A stretch of DNA of 64,000 bases from Candidatus Gastranaerophilales bacterium (GTDB lineage Bacteria; Cyanobacteriota; Vampirovibrionia; Gastranaerophilales; Gastranaerophilaceae): positions 62,001 through 126,000 of the forward strand of contig CAAGHI010000063.1 of assembly GCA_900769645.1 (NCBI GenBank), written 5' to 3'. Both the position numbers and the translations under genes were made by a program. A model generated the notes under the pieces. The model saw only the letters and a program-made list of their open reading frames with translations, ran no database searches and had not been told where the DNA came from. This document shows, piece by piece, positions 1-7,694 of the stretch (positions within the stretch are counted from its first letter, which is position 1; each line of letters starts with the position of its first letter).

Positions 1-544
1 GATTCATGTCGATGTTATGGACGGTCATTTTGTTCCAAATATCACGATTGGAGTACCTGTTGTGGCATCAATTAAGAAAGTTACAAAACTTCCGCTTGAT
101 GTCCATTTGATGATTGAAAATCCTGAAAAATACGTTGAAGCTTTTGCAAAGGCTGGTGCGGATATTTTGACGTTCCACTTTGAATGCGGTTCTGATATAA
201 AATCGACAATTGATTTAATCAAATCTTTCGGGGTAAAGGCTGGATTGTCTATTAAGCCAAAAACTTCTCCGGAAGTCATTTTACCATATTTAAACGATTT
301 GGCTCTAGTTCTTGTAATGACTGTGGAACCTGGGTTTGGCGGTCAAAAATTTATGCAAGATTGTGCAGAAAAAATACCTGTTATTAAGAAAAATGCTCAC
401 TCAGACTTGATAATTCAGGTTGATGGCGGAATAAATGCTGAAACAGCAAGAATTTGCACGTGTTACGGTGCAAATTCTTTAGTTGCGGGTAGTTATATTT
501 ATAAGTCAAATGACGTTAAAGCAGCGATTGCTTCTTTAAGATAG
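1..544 (+). CDS. rpe: Ribulose-phosphate 3-epimerase, 3' part (5' end outside window)
   Basis: Interconverts ribulose-5-phosphate and xylulose-5-phosphate in the pentose phosphate pathway (cytosol). The reading frame is open to the left edge: codons before the internal ATG at 17 read I-H-V-D-V, joining M-D-G-H-F-V-P-N, the conserved first catalytic Asp block, so the true start lies upstream. Other family blocks are visible: P-L-D-V-H-L-M, F-H-F-E, V-E-P-G-F-G-G-Q and Q-V-D-G-G-I-N with the second catalytic Asp. The TIM-barrel is complete from there to the stop. Its last 9 bases overlap the convergent gene on the minus strand. Identification is secure; only the N-terminus is missing. Confidence 0.95.
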   Translation, partial: IHVDVMDGHFVPNITIGVPVVASIKKVTKLPLDVHLMIENPEKYVEAFAKAGADILTFHFECGSDIKSTIDLIKSFGVKAGLSIKPKTSPEVILPYLNDLALVLVMTVEPGFGGQKFMQDCAEKIPVIKKNAHSDLIIQVDGGINAETARICTCYGANSLVAGSYIYKSNDVKAAIASLR

Positions 545-1036
545 TCCCTTGCGTTCTTTTCGTTTTCGGATTTCTTCCGTGTCTGCAGTTAAGGAGTTAT
601 CTGCAAGTGTGAATACGTCTTTGTCTTTGTCCTCAGCTTTTGGTGCAGGTTTTTCTGCGTCTGCTTGCCCTGGAACAGGTTTTGCAAACGGATTATCTTC
701 TTCCGGTGGCGCTTCAGAAGCTTTTGCCGGATCTTTTACTGCGTCAGGCTCTTCTGTTTTAGTAGGTTCTTCTGCATTATCTGTCGGAGGAGCATCTTCT
801 GGAGTAATTCCAAGTCTTTCAAGTGCATCAAGTCCGACATCTCCATGAACTTCTTCATAAGTTACATCGTCAGGAATTTGTGCAAATGCAGCTACTTGTT
901 CTGCCCAAGCGACAATTTCTGATGGAATATCTTCTCCATTACTTTGTTCTTTTATAATCTCATCAGGCGTAAGTTTTTTCCACTTAGTATAGTCAACTCC
1001 TGAGGTTGAACTCCCGATACTCATTGAATCTGCCAT
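536..1036 (-). CDS. Acidic, Pro/Glu/Ala-rich hypothetical protein (166 aa)
   Basis: Not recognised. The first 80 residues look folded and end in a helix-rich part (E-I-V-A-W-A-E-Q-V-A-A-F). Residues about 85-135 are low complexity, rich in P, E, A, K and D and probably disordered, and the tail is basic (R-K-R-K-E-R-K). There is no signal peptide or membrane segment, so it is probably cytosolic. The start is supported by AAGGAG seven bases upstream of the ATG. The 3' end overlaps the convergent rpe stop by nine bases. Residues 23-38 (T-P-D-E-I-I-K-E-Q-S-N-G-E-D-I-P) and the later G-I-T-P-E-D resemble each other only loosely. Function unknown. Confidence 0.75.
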   Translation of the reverse strand: MADSMSIGSSTSGVDYTKWKKLTPDEIIKEQSNGEDIPSEIVAWAEQVAAFAQIPDDVTYEEVHGDVGLDALERLGITPEDAPPTDNAEEPTKTEEPDAVKDPAKASEAPPEEDNPFAKPVPGQADAEKPAPKAEDKDKDVFTLADNSLTADTEEIRKRKERKGLS

Positions 1037-1214
1037 TATTTTTCTCCTTTCTGATACCTGTTTATAAACGGCATTTAGTGAGTAAAACTTTAGGATTTGT
1101 AAAGATATGTAACAAAGTTTCTATAAAACGTATATAAAAAGTCAATAATTTTTTGCAAAAATTTTTTATATAAGAGTGAGAGCTAAATAAAGAAAAAGAG
1201 AGGTCATAAAGACA

Positions 1215-1391
1215 ATGGCAACTACATTTTTATTTTCAAATACAGTAACAGATGCATATAAAGAAACCGCAGAGGCTGTTAATTCAATAGACTTACATAA
1301 AAAACACATTATCAAAAAGACATTGGTGGATATGATGAAACAATCATTCTTCCATGGAGCAAGCAGGTTTGGAACTAATTTTATTGCATAA
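1215..1391 (+). CDS. Small ORF, 58 aa, unknown
   Basis: A short frame beginning M-A-T-T-F-L-F-S-N-T and ending F-G-T-N-F-I-A before TAA. A purine-rich AAAGAGAGG lies about 11 bases before the ATG, a plausible ribosome site. The peptide is mildly basic in the middle (L-H-K-K-H-I-I-K-K) and has no membrane segment. It sits alone between the divergent acidic protein gene and a terminator at 1491. Codon use is ordinary for the window. It could be a real small protein, since position and ribosome site agree, but no family is recognised. Confidence 0.5.
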   Translation: MATTFLFSNTVTDAYKETAEAVNSIDLHKKHIIKKTLVDMMKQSFFHGASRFGTNFIA

Positions 1392-1409
1392 ACCGAAAGC
1401 TCAAAACAA

Positions 1410-1480
1410 GTTGTTGGAAAATCAATAGGAAATTTGCGGAAAGCAAAAACAATAGGAAAAGAATAGGAAAATTTTTTTAG
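1410..1480 (+). repeat. Short AATAGGAAA-type direct repeats
   Basis: Between the small ORF and the terminator the motif (A)ATAGGAAA occurs four times at irregular spacing (near 1421, 1450, 1461 and, degenerate, 1480). It is probably a decayed low-complexity stretch; no function is evident. Confidence 0.4.
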
Positions 1481-1490
1481 GATAGGAATT

Positions 1491-1518
1491 AAGACCGGTT
1501 ATATAGCCGGTCTTTTTT
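1491..1518 (+). terminator. Intrinsic terminator
   Basis: AAGACCGG (1491-1498) pairs with CCGGTCTT (1507-1514) across an 8-base loop and is followed by a T run. It closes the transcript of the small ORF and insulates pilin locus A. Confidence 0.85.
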
Positions 1519-1548
1519 ATAGGGTTGGAAAGTCAATTAACAAAAGTA

Positions 1549-1577
1549 TAGACAATTGATAAAAATAAATTTATAAT
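1549..1577 (+). promoter_or_regulatory. Sigma70-type promoter of pilin locus A
   Basis: TAGACA at 1549-1554 and TATAAT at 1572-1577 are separated by 17 bases. The same hexamer pair and spacing stand before pilin locus D. The expected start site near 1584 gives a short leader with AAGGAG at 1601-1606 and ATG at 1613. Confidence 0.8.
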
Positions 1578-1612
1578 GGGAATGTATAAAGAGATATATA
1601 AAGGAGATTTTT

Positions 1613-2468
1613 ATGAAATTTAATTTTAGAAGAGTCCTCGGGGGGGGGGCAATCGTCCGCAATTTCGCAATGCCAACCTAAACTTGGCTGCTTGGCTTCC
1701 TAGCCGCCTAGCTGCCAAAAAAGCTGCTTTCACCCTCGCCGAAGTTCTAATCACCCTCGGCATTATTGGCGTTGTTGCTGCACTCACAATTCCAAATCTA
1801 ATTGCAAAATATCAGTTGATGGAGTGTATAGCTGCTTATAAAAAAACAATATCTATATTAAATCAAGCAGCAGCAAAAGTAGTAACAGATTTGGTAATGT
1901 CCCAGATTGTTATATTTGGCTTTCTGGCGAATCCCCCTATCCAGCTATGGATACCTGTATTAAAAAAAATGATATTGGTGCTTGTATTCAATGGGGTGAT
2001 AATAAGGGAAATCCTCGTCCTTCTGATTATCAATCACGTAATTCCGAATGTTCTATTTATAAAGCTGAATTATTAAAAAATTTAAAAATAATTAAAAAAT
2101 GTAATAGAGCCTATTATGACAATTGTACTGTTGAATATAAGGGAAGTGATACTTTATTAAAAGAACAAAATAATAATTTAACTGATAACGATTTGCTTGT
2201 TGCTACTGCAGGGTGGGCATCTTTAAGAGCAGAAGCTATAAAAAGAGCCCCAACAATTATTTTGCAAGATGGGGTTGCTATGCTTTATTATAATTATCAA
2301 ACAGATTTTATAATTGATGTAAATGGAAAACGAGGTCCAAACAAATGGGGATATGATTTATTTTGGCTCTCACTGTATGGTTCGCCTAAAAAAGGCTTGT
2401 TTTATAAACCAATAAATGCATTGGTTGAGAAAGGCGGGATTTCAGCTAGTGAACTTTTGCTTAAATAA
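1613..2468 (+). pseudogene. Type IV prepilin-like gene A, split by a G10 tract and by an internal frameshift
   Basis: Prepilin/pseudopilin family (inner-membrane pilin with class III leader). AAGGAG and ATG at 1613 are well placed. With ten G at 1640-1649 the frame reads M-K-F-N-F-R-R-V-L-G-G-G-A and stops at 1679. One extra G (or two fewer) joins it to an open frame that includes R-L-A-A-K-K-A-A followed by F-T-L-A-E-V-L-I-T-L-G-I-I-G, the methylated-N-terminus helix. A second break lies near 1891-1894: restoring one G in TTGG would read T-D-L-G-N-V-P-D-C-Y-I-W and continue in the frame that ends at 2468. That C-terminal part carries I-D-V-N-G and G-P-N-K-W-G-Y-D-L-F, a signature shared with loci B and C. 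Repaired length would be about 285 residues. The second break makes this copy probably dead unless it is a sequencing error. Confidence 0.85.
1640..1649 (+). repeat. Poly-G tract (10 G) in pilin A leader
   Basis: Ten consecutive G flanked by AGAAGAGTCCTC on the left and CAATCGTCCGC on the right, in otherwise AT-rich DNA. It lies nine codons after the ATG. Start frame and pilin frame differ by one across it; 11 or 8 G would connect them. Confidence 0.95.
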
Positions 2469-2515
2469 TTATATAAAAAATTTCCCCTACTATTTTTTAG
2501 AGAGCGGCTAAGTAT

Positions 2516-2551
2516 TCAAAACGGCGAGAAGGATAATTCTACCTCGCCGTT
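2516..2551 (-). terminator. Terminator of the small membrane protein gene
   Basis: AACGGCGAG (2520-2528) pairs with CTCGCCGTT (2543-2551). On the minus strand it is followed by TTTT, fitting the gene that ends at 2572. It may also stop readthrough from pilin A. Confidence 0.7.
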
Positions 2552-2571
2552 ATAATATGTTAAAACAGTAC

Positions 2572-2769
2572 TTAGAAATTATTATTTATTGTATCTTGTG
2601 TTTCTTGCTTATTTTGTTTGTCTGCTTCAAAGAATTTATTAATTGTTTTTTCATTTTTGATTGCATTCATGGTACTTTCTTGTGCGTTATCTTTTGCACC
2701 TGTAAAATCAACGTTAAAATAAGCCCAAACACCGGCTGCAATAAGAAGTAAAATAATAATCCATTTCAT
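2572..2769 (-). CDS. Small single-pass membrane protein (65 aa)
   Basis: No family recognised. Residues 1-19 (M-K-W-I-I-I-L-L-L-I-A-A-G-V-W-A-Y-F) form one hydrophobic helix that could be a membrane anchor or an uncleaved signal. The remaining 45 residues are polar, rich in N, K, Q and E, and probably helical. ATGAGGA seven bases upstream provides a ribosome site, and a terminator follows. The opposite strand is also open here but lacks a ribosome site and has a Cys/Phe-rich composition typical of an antisense frame. Confidence 0.65.
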   Translation of the reverse strand: MKWIIILLLIAAGVWAYFNVDFTGAKDNAQESTMNAIKNEKTINKFFEADKQNKQETQDTINNNF

Positions 2770-2897
2770 AATAAAATCCTCATATTTCTACAACATTTTT
2801 ATTTTAGTATTTTGAAATAAAAAAATCATCAAATTTTTGATTGATTTTTGCAAAAAATGGTATTTATTGTAAAATAATCGATAAGAGGTGTAATAGT

Positions 2898-3383
2898 ATG
2901 GAAGATAGACAAATCGAAGAAATGGCGTATGTTGGAAATGTTTTTTATCGACTTGGAGATACAGCAAGGGTTTCTGAATTAATGGCAAGAAATTACTACA
3001 AAAGCTATATTGCAGGTCATGAAGAAATGCTCGAAATTGACGAGTTTAAAATCCTTTCACATATTTTGGAAAATCCTGATTTGTCTCAAAGCGATATTTC
3101 AAAACTTGTTTATAAAGGAAAAGCTCATGTTGGTAAAATCTTGAATGAGATGGCGAAAAAAGGCTATATTCAAAGAGTTTTGAGCAAGAAAAACAATATT
3201 AATGTAAAACATACAGTTTTGACTGATTACGGTTTGAAATTATATAAAAATACAGATTGCAAGTATAGAGAAATTGCAAAACATACCTTGAAAACCTTCT
3301 CAAAAGAGGAAGTTGATACTTTAATTCTTTTGTTGGATAAGTTGAAAACAAAGATGCTTGAAACTAATAAAATTTATTTTTAG
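2898..3383 (+). CDS. MarR-family transcriptional regulator
   Basis: A 161-residue winged-helix regulator. Residues 40-110 carry the MarR HTH: I-L-E-N-P-D-L-S-Q-S-D-I-S-K-L, then V-G-K-I-L-N-E-M-A-K-K-G-Y-I-Q-R and the wing leading to L-T-D-Y-G-L-K-L-Y. The C-terminal helices form the dimer interface (F-S-K-E-E-V-D-T-L-I-L-L-L-D-K-L). I place the start at 2898 because AAGAGGTG lies seven bases before it; upstream codons open in frame have no ribosome site. The target is unknown. It stands alone, divergent from the small membrane protein gene, which it might control. Confidence 0.85.
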   Translation: MEDRQIEEMAYVGNVFYRLGDTARVSELMARNYYKSYIAGHEEMLEIDEFKILSHILENPDLSQSDISKLVYKGKAHVGKILNEMAKKGYIQRVLSKKNNINVKHTVLTDYGLKLYKNTDCKYREIAKHTLKTFSKEEVDTLILLLDKLKTKMLETNKIYF

Positions 3384-3552
3384 CCAGTGAAATTTTTTGA
3401 TAAATTTTTATTAAAATTTCTCTTTACAAATAGTAAAATTAACCCCTTGTCGGGATTTATGTATTATAATATTTTAGTAGACGTTTCTTTGGCGCAGACT
3501 ATTTCTGGGCGTAGAAATTGACAAAAAGATTAGTATAATAAGGGATAGAACT

Positions 3553-4932
3553 TTGAATAATAAAAAATATTATTTTATCGCAATTGGCGGTGTTGGAATG
3601 AGTGGCTTGGCAAAATACCTGTTGGAAAACGGTTGTGATGTGTCAGGTTCAGATATTGTAGATAGCAAATATATTGACAAGTTGAGAAAACTCGGTGCTA
3701 AGGTTTATATCGGTCAAAAGAAAGAAAATGTGCCGTCTGATGCGATTGTTGTTGCTAGTACTGCGATTAGAGAAACTAATCCGGAGATGGTTCGAGCAAG
3801 AGAATTGGGCTTGAAAGTTTACCACAGATCAGATATTTTGGCTGAAATTTCAAGATGGGGTAAATTCTTCCTTGGATATTCTGGAACTCATGGCAAAACA
3901 ACAACCAGCGGACTTTCATCTTATGTGCTTGAAAAAGCAGGCTTGAAGCCTTCTTATGTAGTCGGCGGAATTATTCCGGAAATCGGTAATAATGCTCATT
4001 CTCAAGATGGAAAATTCTTCTGCGCAGAATTAGATGAAAGCGATGGAACTATTGTAAAATATGCTCCAAACGTTTGTGTTGTCAATAATTTGGAACCGGA
4101 TCACTTGGATTTTTACAAAGATGGTTTGAAGTCAATTTTGGAAACTTTTGAAAAATTTATTTCAAACATGTCTGAGGAATCAATTGTGCTTGTCAACAAA
4201 GACTGTAAGGCTACAATGTCATTACATGGACATAAAACTATGACGTTTGGGCTGTCAGATGCTGATTATACGGCTAAAAATATTGAATTTAAGGCTGATT
4301 GCACAACTTTTGATATTTATTATAAGGGCGAATTCTTGACTGATATGAAGATAATTTTGCGTGGAAAACACAATGTTTATAACGCATTATCAGTACTTGC
4401 AAGCTTGCATCAGGCTGGTGTTGATATTAGTCTTGTAAAACCGCACTTCGCAACTTTCTCAGGAATGGGCAGACGTTTCCAAAAAGTTGGAGAATTTGAC
4501 GGCGTGACTGTGTTTGACGATTATGCACACCACCCAACTGAGGTAAAAGCGACTCTTTCTTCTGCTGAGGGAATGAGTGAAAAACACGTAATTGCAGTAT
4601 TTCAACCACACAGATATACTCGTTTGAAAAACTTGTGGAATGAATTTTTGGATGCTTTTTCAGGAGTTGATAAAGTTGTTATAACAGATGTTTATGCAGC
4701 ATCAGAAGACCCGATTGAAGGAATTAATTCAGAAAGATTTGCAAAAGAATTGTCAGAACACATCTCTATTCCTTGTGAATATATTGGCGGAAGTATTGCT
4801 GATGTGGCGAAAAAACTTTATCCGGAACTAAAAAAAGATGATGTTGTAATCGGTTTGGGTGCCGGTACAATTACAAACTTGTCAAAAGAATTGCAAAATG
4901 CAAGAAGCGAGGCTGTTGGTGTTGCAAACTGA
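3553..4932 (+). CDS. murC: UDP-N-acetylmuramate--L-alanine ligase
   Basis: Adds L-Ala to UDP-MurNAc, the first amino acid step of peptidoglycan precursor synthesis in the cytosol. The 459-residue protein has the N-terminal G-G-V-G-M-S-G Rossmann loop, the ATP loop G-T-H-G-K-T-T-T near residue 115, the Mur middle-domain block E-L-D-E-S-D-G-T and the C-terminal D-D-Y-A-H-H-P-T-E block. The start is TTG at 3553, with AGGGAT about eight bases upstream; no ATG is available before the Rossmann loop. It opens the murC-murB-ddl-ftsQ operon, and its end overlaps murB. Confidence 0.95.
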   Translation: MNNKKYYFIAIGGVGMSGLAKYLLENGCDVSGSDIVDSKYIDKLRKLGAKVYIGQKKENVPSDAIVVASTAIRETNPEMVRARELGLKVYHRSDILAEISRWGKFFLGYSGTHGKTTTSGLSSYVLEKAGLKPSYVVGGIIPEIGNNAHSQDGKFFCAELDESDGTIVKYAPNVCVVNNLEPDHLDFYKDGLKSILETFEKFISNMSEESIVLVNKDCKATMSLHGHKTMTFGLSDADYTAKNIEFKADCTTFDIYYKGEFLTDMKIILRGKHNVYNALSVLASLHQAGVDISLVKPHFATFSGMGRRFQKVGEFDGVTVFDDYAHHPTEVKATLSSAEGMSEKHVIAVFQPHRYTRLKNLWNEFLDAFSGVDKVVITDVYAASEDPIEGINSERFAKELSEHISIPCEYIGGSIADVAKKLYPELKKDDVVIGLGAGTITNLSKELQNARSEAVGVAN

Positions 4933-5812
4933 TTTTGACATAAAAAAATCGACATCATTTAAAATCGGCGGGAAAATCGCTCGGTTTTATTCGCCGGAAA
5001 CGATTGATGAATTTCTTGAAATCATCAAAAAAGAGCCAAACGCTTTTATTGCTGGAAATTTGACAAATGTTTTGGTGTCATCTGATGGCTTTGATGGAGC
5101 TGTAATTTCTACAAAAAAACTTAATAACGTAGAAGTTAAAGGACAAAATATTGTTGCCGGTGCTGGTGTTCGAGGAACAAAACTTTCGAAAATTGCCTTG
5201 GAAAACGGTTTGAGTGGACTGGAATTTATGATTGCTTTTCCAGGCTCTATTGGAGGAGAAGTATTTATGAATGCAGGTGCGCATGGTCAAGATGTTGCAT
5301 CTGTTTTTAAGTCTGCAAAAATTTATTGTCCTGAAAAAGGTATTGTGACACTTTCAAAAAATGAGATGGAGTTTGCTTATAGAACTTCAATTTGCCAAAG
5401 AAAACCTTATACGGTTTTGGAAGCTGAGTTTGAATTAGAACCGTCAGAAGGCGCAAAAATTCAGGCTAAAATGGACGAAAATTTGGCTTTTCGCAAGGAC
5501 AAGCAGCCACCTTTGACTTTGCCTAACTGCGGAAGTACATTCCGTAATCCACAAGGTGATTCTGCCGGAAGACTGCTTGATTCAATTGGTGCAAAAGGTT
5601 TGAAAGTCGGAGGAATGAAGGTTTGGGAAAACCATGCAAACTTTATTGTAAATGAAAATGAGGCGACATCGCTTGATGCTTTGCGCCTGATGCTTGAAAT
5701 GTATAATCGTGTAAAAGAAAAATTTGATATAGAATTGCAGCCGGAAGTTAGATTCCTGGGTGGAAAAAATGAAGAAGAGGTTGAAATATGCAAAATATTG
5801 TATCGAAAATAG
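4919..5812 (+). CDS. murB: UDP-N-acetylenolpyruvoylglucosamine reductase
   Basis: FAD enzyme that reduces enolpyruvyl-UDP-GlcNAc to UDP-MurNAc with NADPH. About 297 residues, with S-F-K-I-G-G-K-I-A (FAD entry), G-L-S-G-L-E-F-M, F-P-G-S-I-G-G (flavin loop), Y-R-T-S and N-C-G-S-T-F-R-N-P with the catalytic Ser, and E-V-R-F-L-G at the end: a type II MurB. The start is uncertain. GTG at 4919 has GAGG eight bases before it and overlaps the murC stop; ATG at 4898 is in frame but has a weak ribosome site. Translational coupling with murC and ddl is likely. Confidence 0.93.
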   Translation: MLQTDFDIKKSTSFKIGGKIARFYSPETIDEFLEIIKKEPNAFIAGNLTNVLVSSDGFDGAVISTKKLNNVEVKGQNIVAGAGVRGTKLSKIALENGLSGLEFMIAFPGSIGGEVFMNAGAHGQDVASVFKSAKIYCPEKGIVTLSKNEMEFAYRTSICQRKPYTVLEAEFELEPSEGAKIQAKMDENLAFRKDKQPPLTLPNCGSTFRNPQGDSAGRLLDSIGAKGLKVGGMKVWENHANFIVNENEATSLDALRLMLEMYNRVKEKFDIELQPEVRFLGGKNEEEVEICKILYRK

Positions 5813-6738
5813 ATAAAAATGCAAAAATTGCTGTCCTTTGTGGCGGAATGTCGTCTGAAGCAGAAGTTTCAATGAGATCAGGCAAAGGTTGCTTTGATGC
5901 GTTGCAGAGATTGGGCTACAAAAACTCTGAAATGGTTGTTGTGGATAAGGATATTGCAAACAAGTTGAAATGTGGCAACTTTGATTATGCGTTCAACGCT
6001 CTTCATGGAAAATACGGTGAAGACGGCTGTATTCAAGGCGTTTTGGAAATTTTGCAAATTCCTTACACAGGTTGTGGAGTAATGGCAAGTTCTTTGTGCA
6101 TGAATAAGGAATATACAAAACGAATTTTGTCTACAAATAAAAATATTATTATGGCTAAATCTGCTTTTGTCAGAAAAGGCGACGATTTGTTTGAAAAAAC
6201 AAAGGATTTGACATATCCGCTTTTTGTAAAACCTGTTAGCGAAGGTTCAAGCTTTGGTATGACAAAGGTTGACAAGGCGGAAGATTTGAAATCTGCTTAT
6301 GAAACAGCAATCAAGTACAATGACGATGTTTTGATTGAAGAGTTTATTGATGGATTTTTTGTAACTGTTGGCGTTTTGGAAAAAGACGGTAAGGCTTTCG
6401 CCACAGAAATTCTTGAAATTAGACCAAAAACTGAATGGTATGACTTTGAGGCAAAATATACAACAGGCATGTCTGAATTTATCTGTCCTGCAAGATTGTC
6501 AAAAGAGGTTACGGAACGAGTAAAACAAGCTGCTGTTGAGGCGTTTGAAACTGCCGGTTGTAGAAGTGTTTCAAGAGTTGATTTTATGATGAAAGATGAT
6601 GTTCCTTATGTTCTTGAAATCAATACAAGTCCGGGAATGACTGTTGTAAGCGATCTTCCGGCTCAGGCAAAAGCAATGGATATTGATTATGATAATTTGG
6701 TACAATTGATTTTGAACAGTGCAGGTTTGAACAAATAG
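5788..6738 (+). CDS. ddl: D-alanine--D-alanine ligase
   Basis: ATP-grasp enzyme making D-Ala-D-Ala for the peptidoglycan pentapeptide; 316 residues. Visible blocks: L-C-G-G-M-S-S-E-A-E-V-S near the start, A-L-H-G-K-Y-G-E-D-G, the ATP-grasp core P-L-F-V-K-P-V-S-E-G-S-S-F-G-M, the Mg-binding D-F-M-M-K and E-I-N-T-S-P-G-M-T. It overlaps the end of murB by 25 bases, and ftsQ begins right after its stop, so the genes are expressed together. Nothing is missing compared with the family. Confidence 0.95.
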   Translation: MQNIVSKIDKNAKIAVLCGGMSSEAEVSMRSGKGCFDALQRLGYKNSEMVVVDKDIANKLKCGNFDYAFNALHGKYGEDGCIQGVLEILQIPYTGCGVMASSLCMNKEYTKRILSTNKNIIMAKSAFVRKGDDLFEKTKDLTYPLFVKPVSEGSSFGMTKVDKAEDLKSAYETAIKYNDDVLIEEFIDGFFVTVGVLEKDGKAFATEILEIRPKTEWYDFEAKYTTGMSEFICPARLSKEVTERVKQAAVEAFETAGCRSVSRVDFMMKDDVPYVLEINTSPGMTVVSDLPAQAKAMDIDYDNLVQLILNSAGLNK

Positions 6739-7674
6739 ATGAGAGAAAACGAACAAAATCATAACGAGAATATTGATTTAAGGCATGAGTTTCAGGAACT
6801 TCATATTGAGGCGAGCGAATATACGGAAATCGTGGAAGCTCCTATCCAAGACGGCAAACAGCTTGTGAAAAAGAAGCGTCGTGAACGTCTTGTCCGCAAA
6901 GGGAGAATGAAACAAGAACGTTTTCGTGGTTTTATGCGCTTTTTCTTGTCGCTCGCTTTTTTGTTTGGTCTGGGCTATGCCCTGAAATGTCGCGGTTGGT
7001 ATATGGATCCGAATGCGTTTAATCGTGTTGGCGGAAATTCGGTTGAAATTATCAATAATAACATTGTTCCTTCGCATAAAATTTTGGCACTTTTGAAAAA
7101 CAGTGATGTTCCACATGTGCCGATGTATATGGCAAAAACAGGGGCTATCAAAAAAGAATTGATGAAATTGACTCCTGTTGAGGACGTTTATATCAGACGT
7201 TATGCGTTTCCGGCGAGAATTCAGATTATTTTGAAAGAAAGAATTCCGGCAATAGTTATTGCGCCAGATGAAAAAGCGACTCCGGTTGCGTTTTTTACGG
7301 TTGACGGAAAACTTATCGGACGTGAGTTTTTGCCGTTAAAATCACAGTTTAAGGTGATAAAAGTCTTGTCTTATGGCAATAAAGGTGATGACTACCACAA
7401 ATGGGATTTGAGCAAAATTCACGAGATTGAAAAGATTAAAAATTACGTCGAGGCGTATTCTAAGGAACCTGTCGAGTACATTGATATGCGTAATCCAAAC
7501 GATGTTTATGTGAAAATTAAGACCGTAAATATTCGACTTGGCAGACTTGATGAGAGCGTGTTTAAACGAATTGAGAGAATTCCATCAATCTTGCCACAGG
7601 TGAAGATGGTTGATTCAAAGGTTAAATACCTTGATTTGAGTTGGGAAAAAGTAAATTACTTGAAATTGCAATAA
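6739..7674 (+). CDS. ftsQ: FtsQ/DivIB-type cell division protein
   Basis: Single-pass divisome protein linking FtsA/Z-side and FtsL/B/I-side components. A basic cytoplasmic N-terminus (about 70 residues, K-K-K-R-R-E-R-L-V-R-K) is followed by one membrane helix (F-F-L-S-L-A-F-L-F-G-L-G-Y-A) and a POTRA-like domain (V-E-I-I-N-N-N-I-V-P, then V-E-D-V-Y-I-R-R and I-L-K-E-R-I-P). The beta-rich end (Y-I-D-M-R-N-P-N-D-V-Y-V) fits FtsQ. The ATG follows the ddl stop with no gap. The position after ddl is the classical one; ftsA and ftsZ do not follow here. Confidence 0.88.
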   Translation: MRENEQNHNENIDLRHEFQELHIEASEYTEIVEAPIQDGKQLVKKKRRERLVRKGRMKQERFRGFMRFFLSLAFLFGLGYALKCRGWYMDPNAFNRVGGNSVEIINNNIVPSHKILALLKNSDVPHVPMYMAKTGAIKKELMKLTPVEDVYIRRYAFPARIQIILKERIPAIVIAPDEKATPVAFFTVDGKLIGREFLPLKSQFKVIKVLSYGNKGDDYHKWDLSKIHEIEKIKNYVEAYSKEPVEYIDMRNPNDVYVKIKTVNIRLGRLDESVFKRIERIPSILPQVKMVDSKVKYLDLSWEKVNYLKLQ

Positions 7675-7694
7675 ATTTGATAAGGACGTGAAAT

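Noticed and set aside
2557..2751. Plus-strand frame opposite the small membrane protein
   Set aside because: No ribosome site; Cys/Phe-rich antisense composition; the minus-strand gene has ribosome site, membrane helix and terminator.
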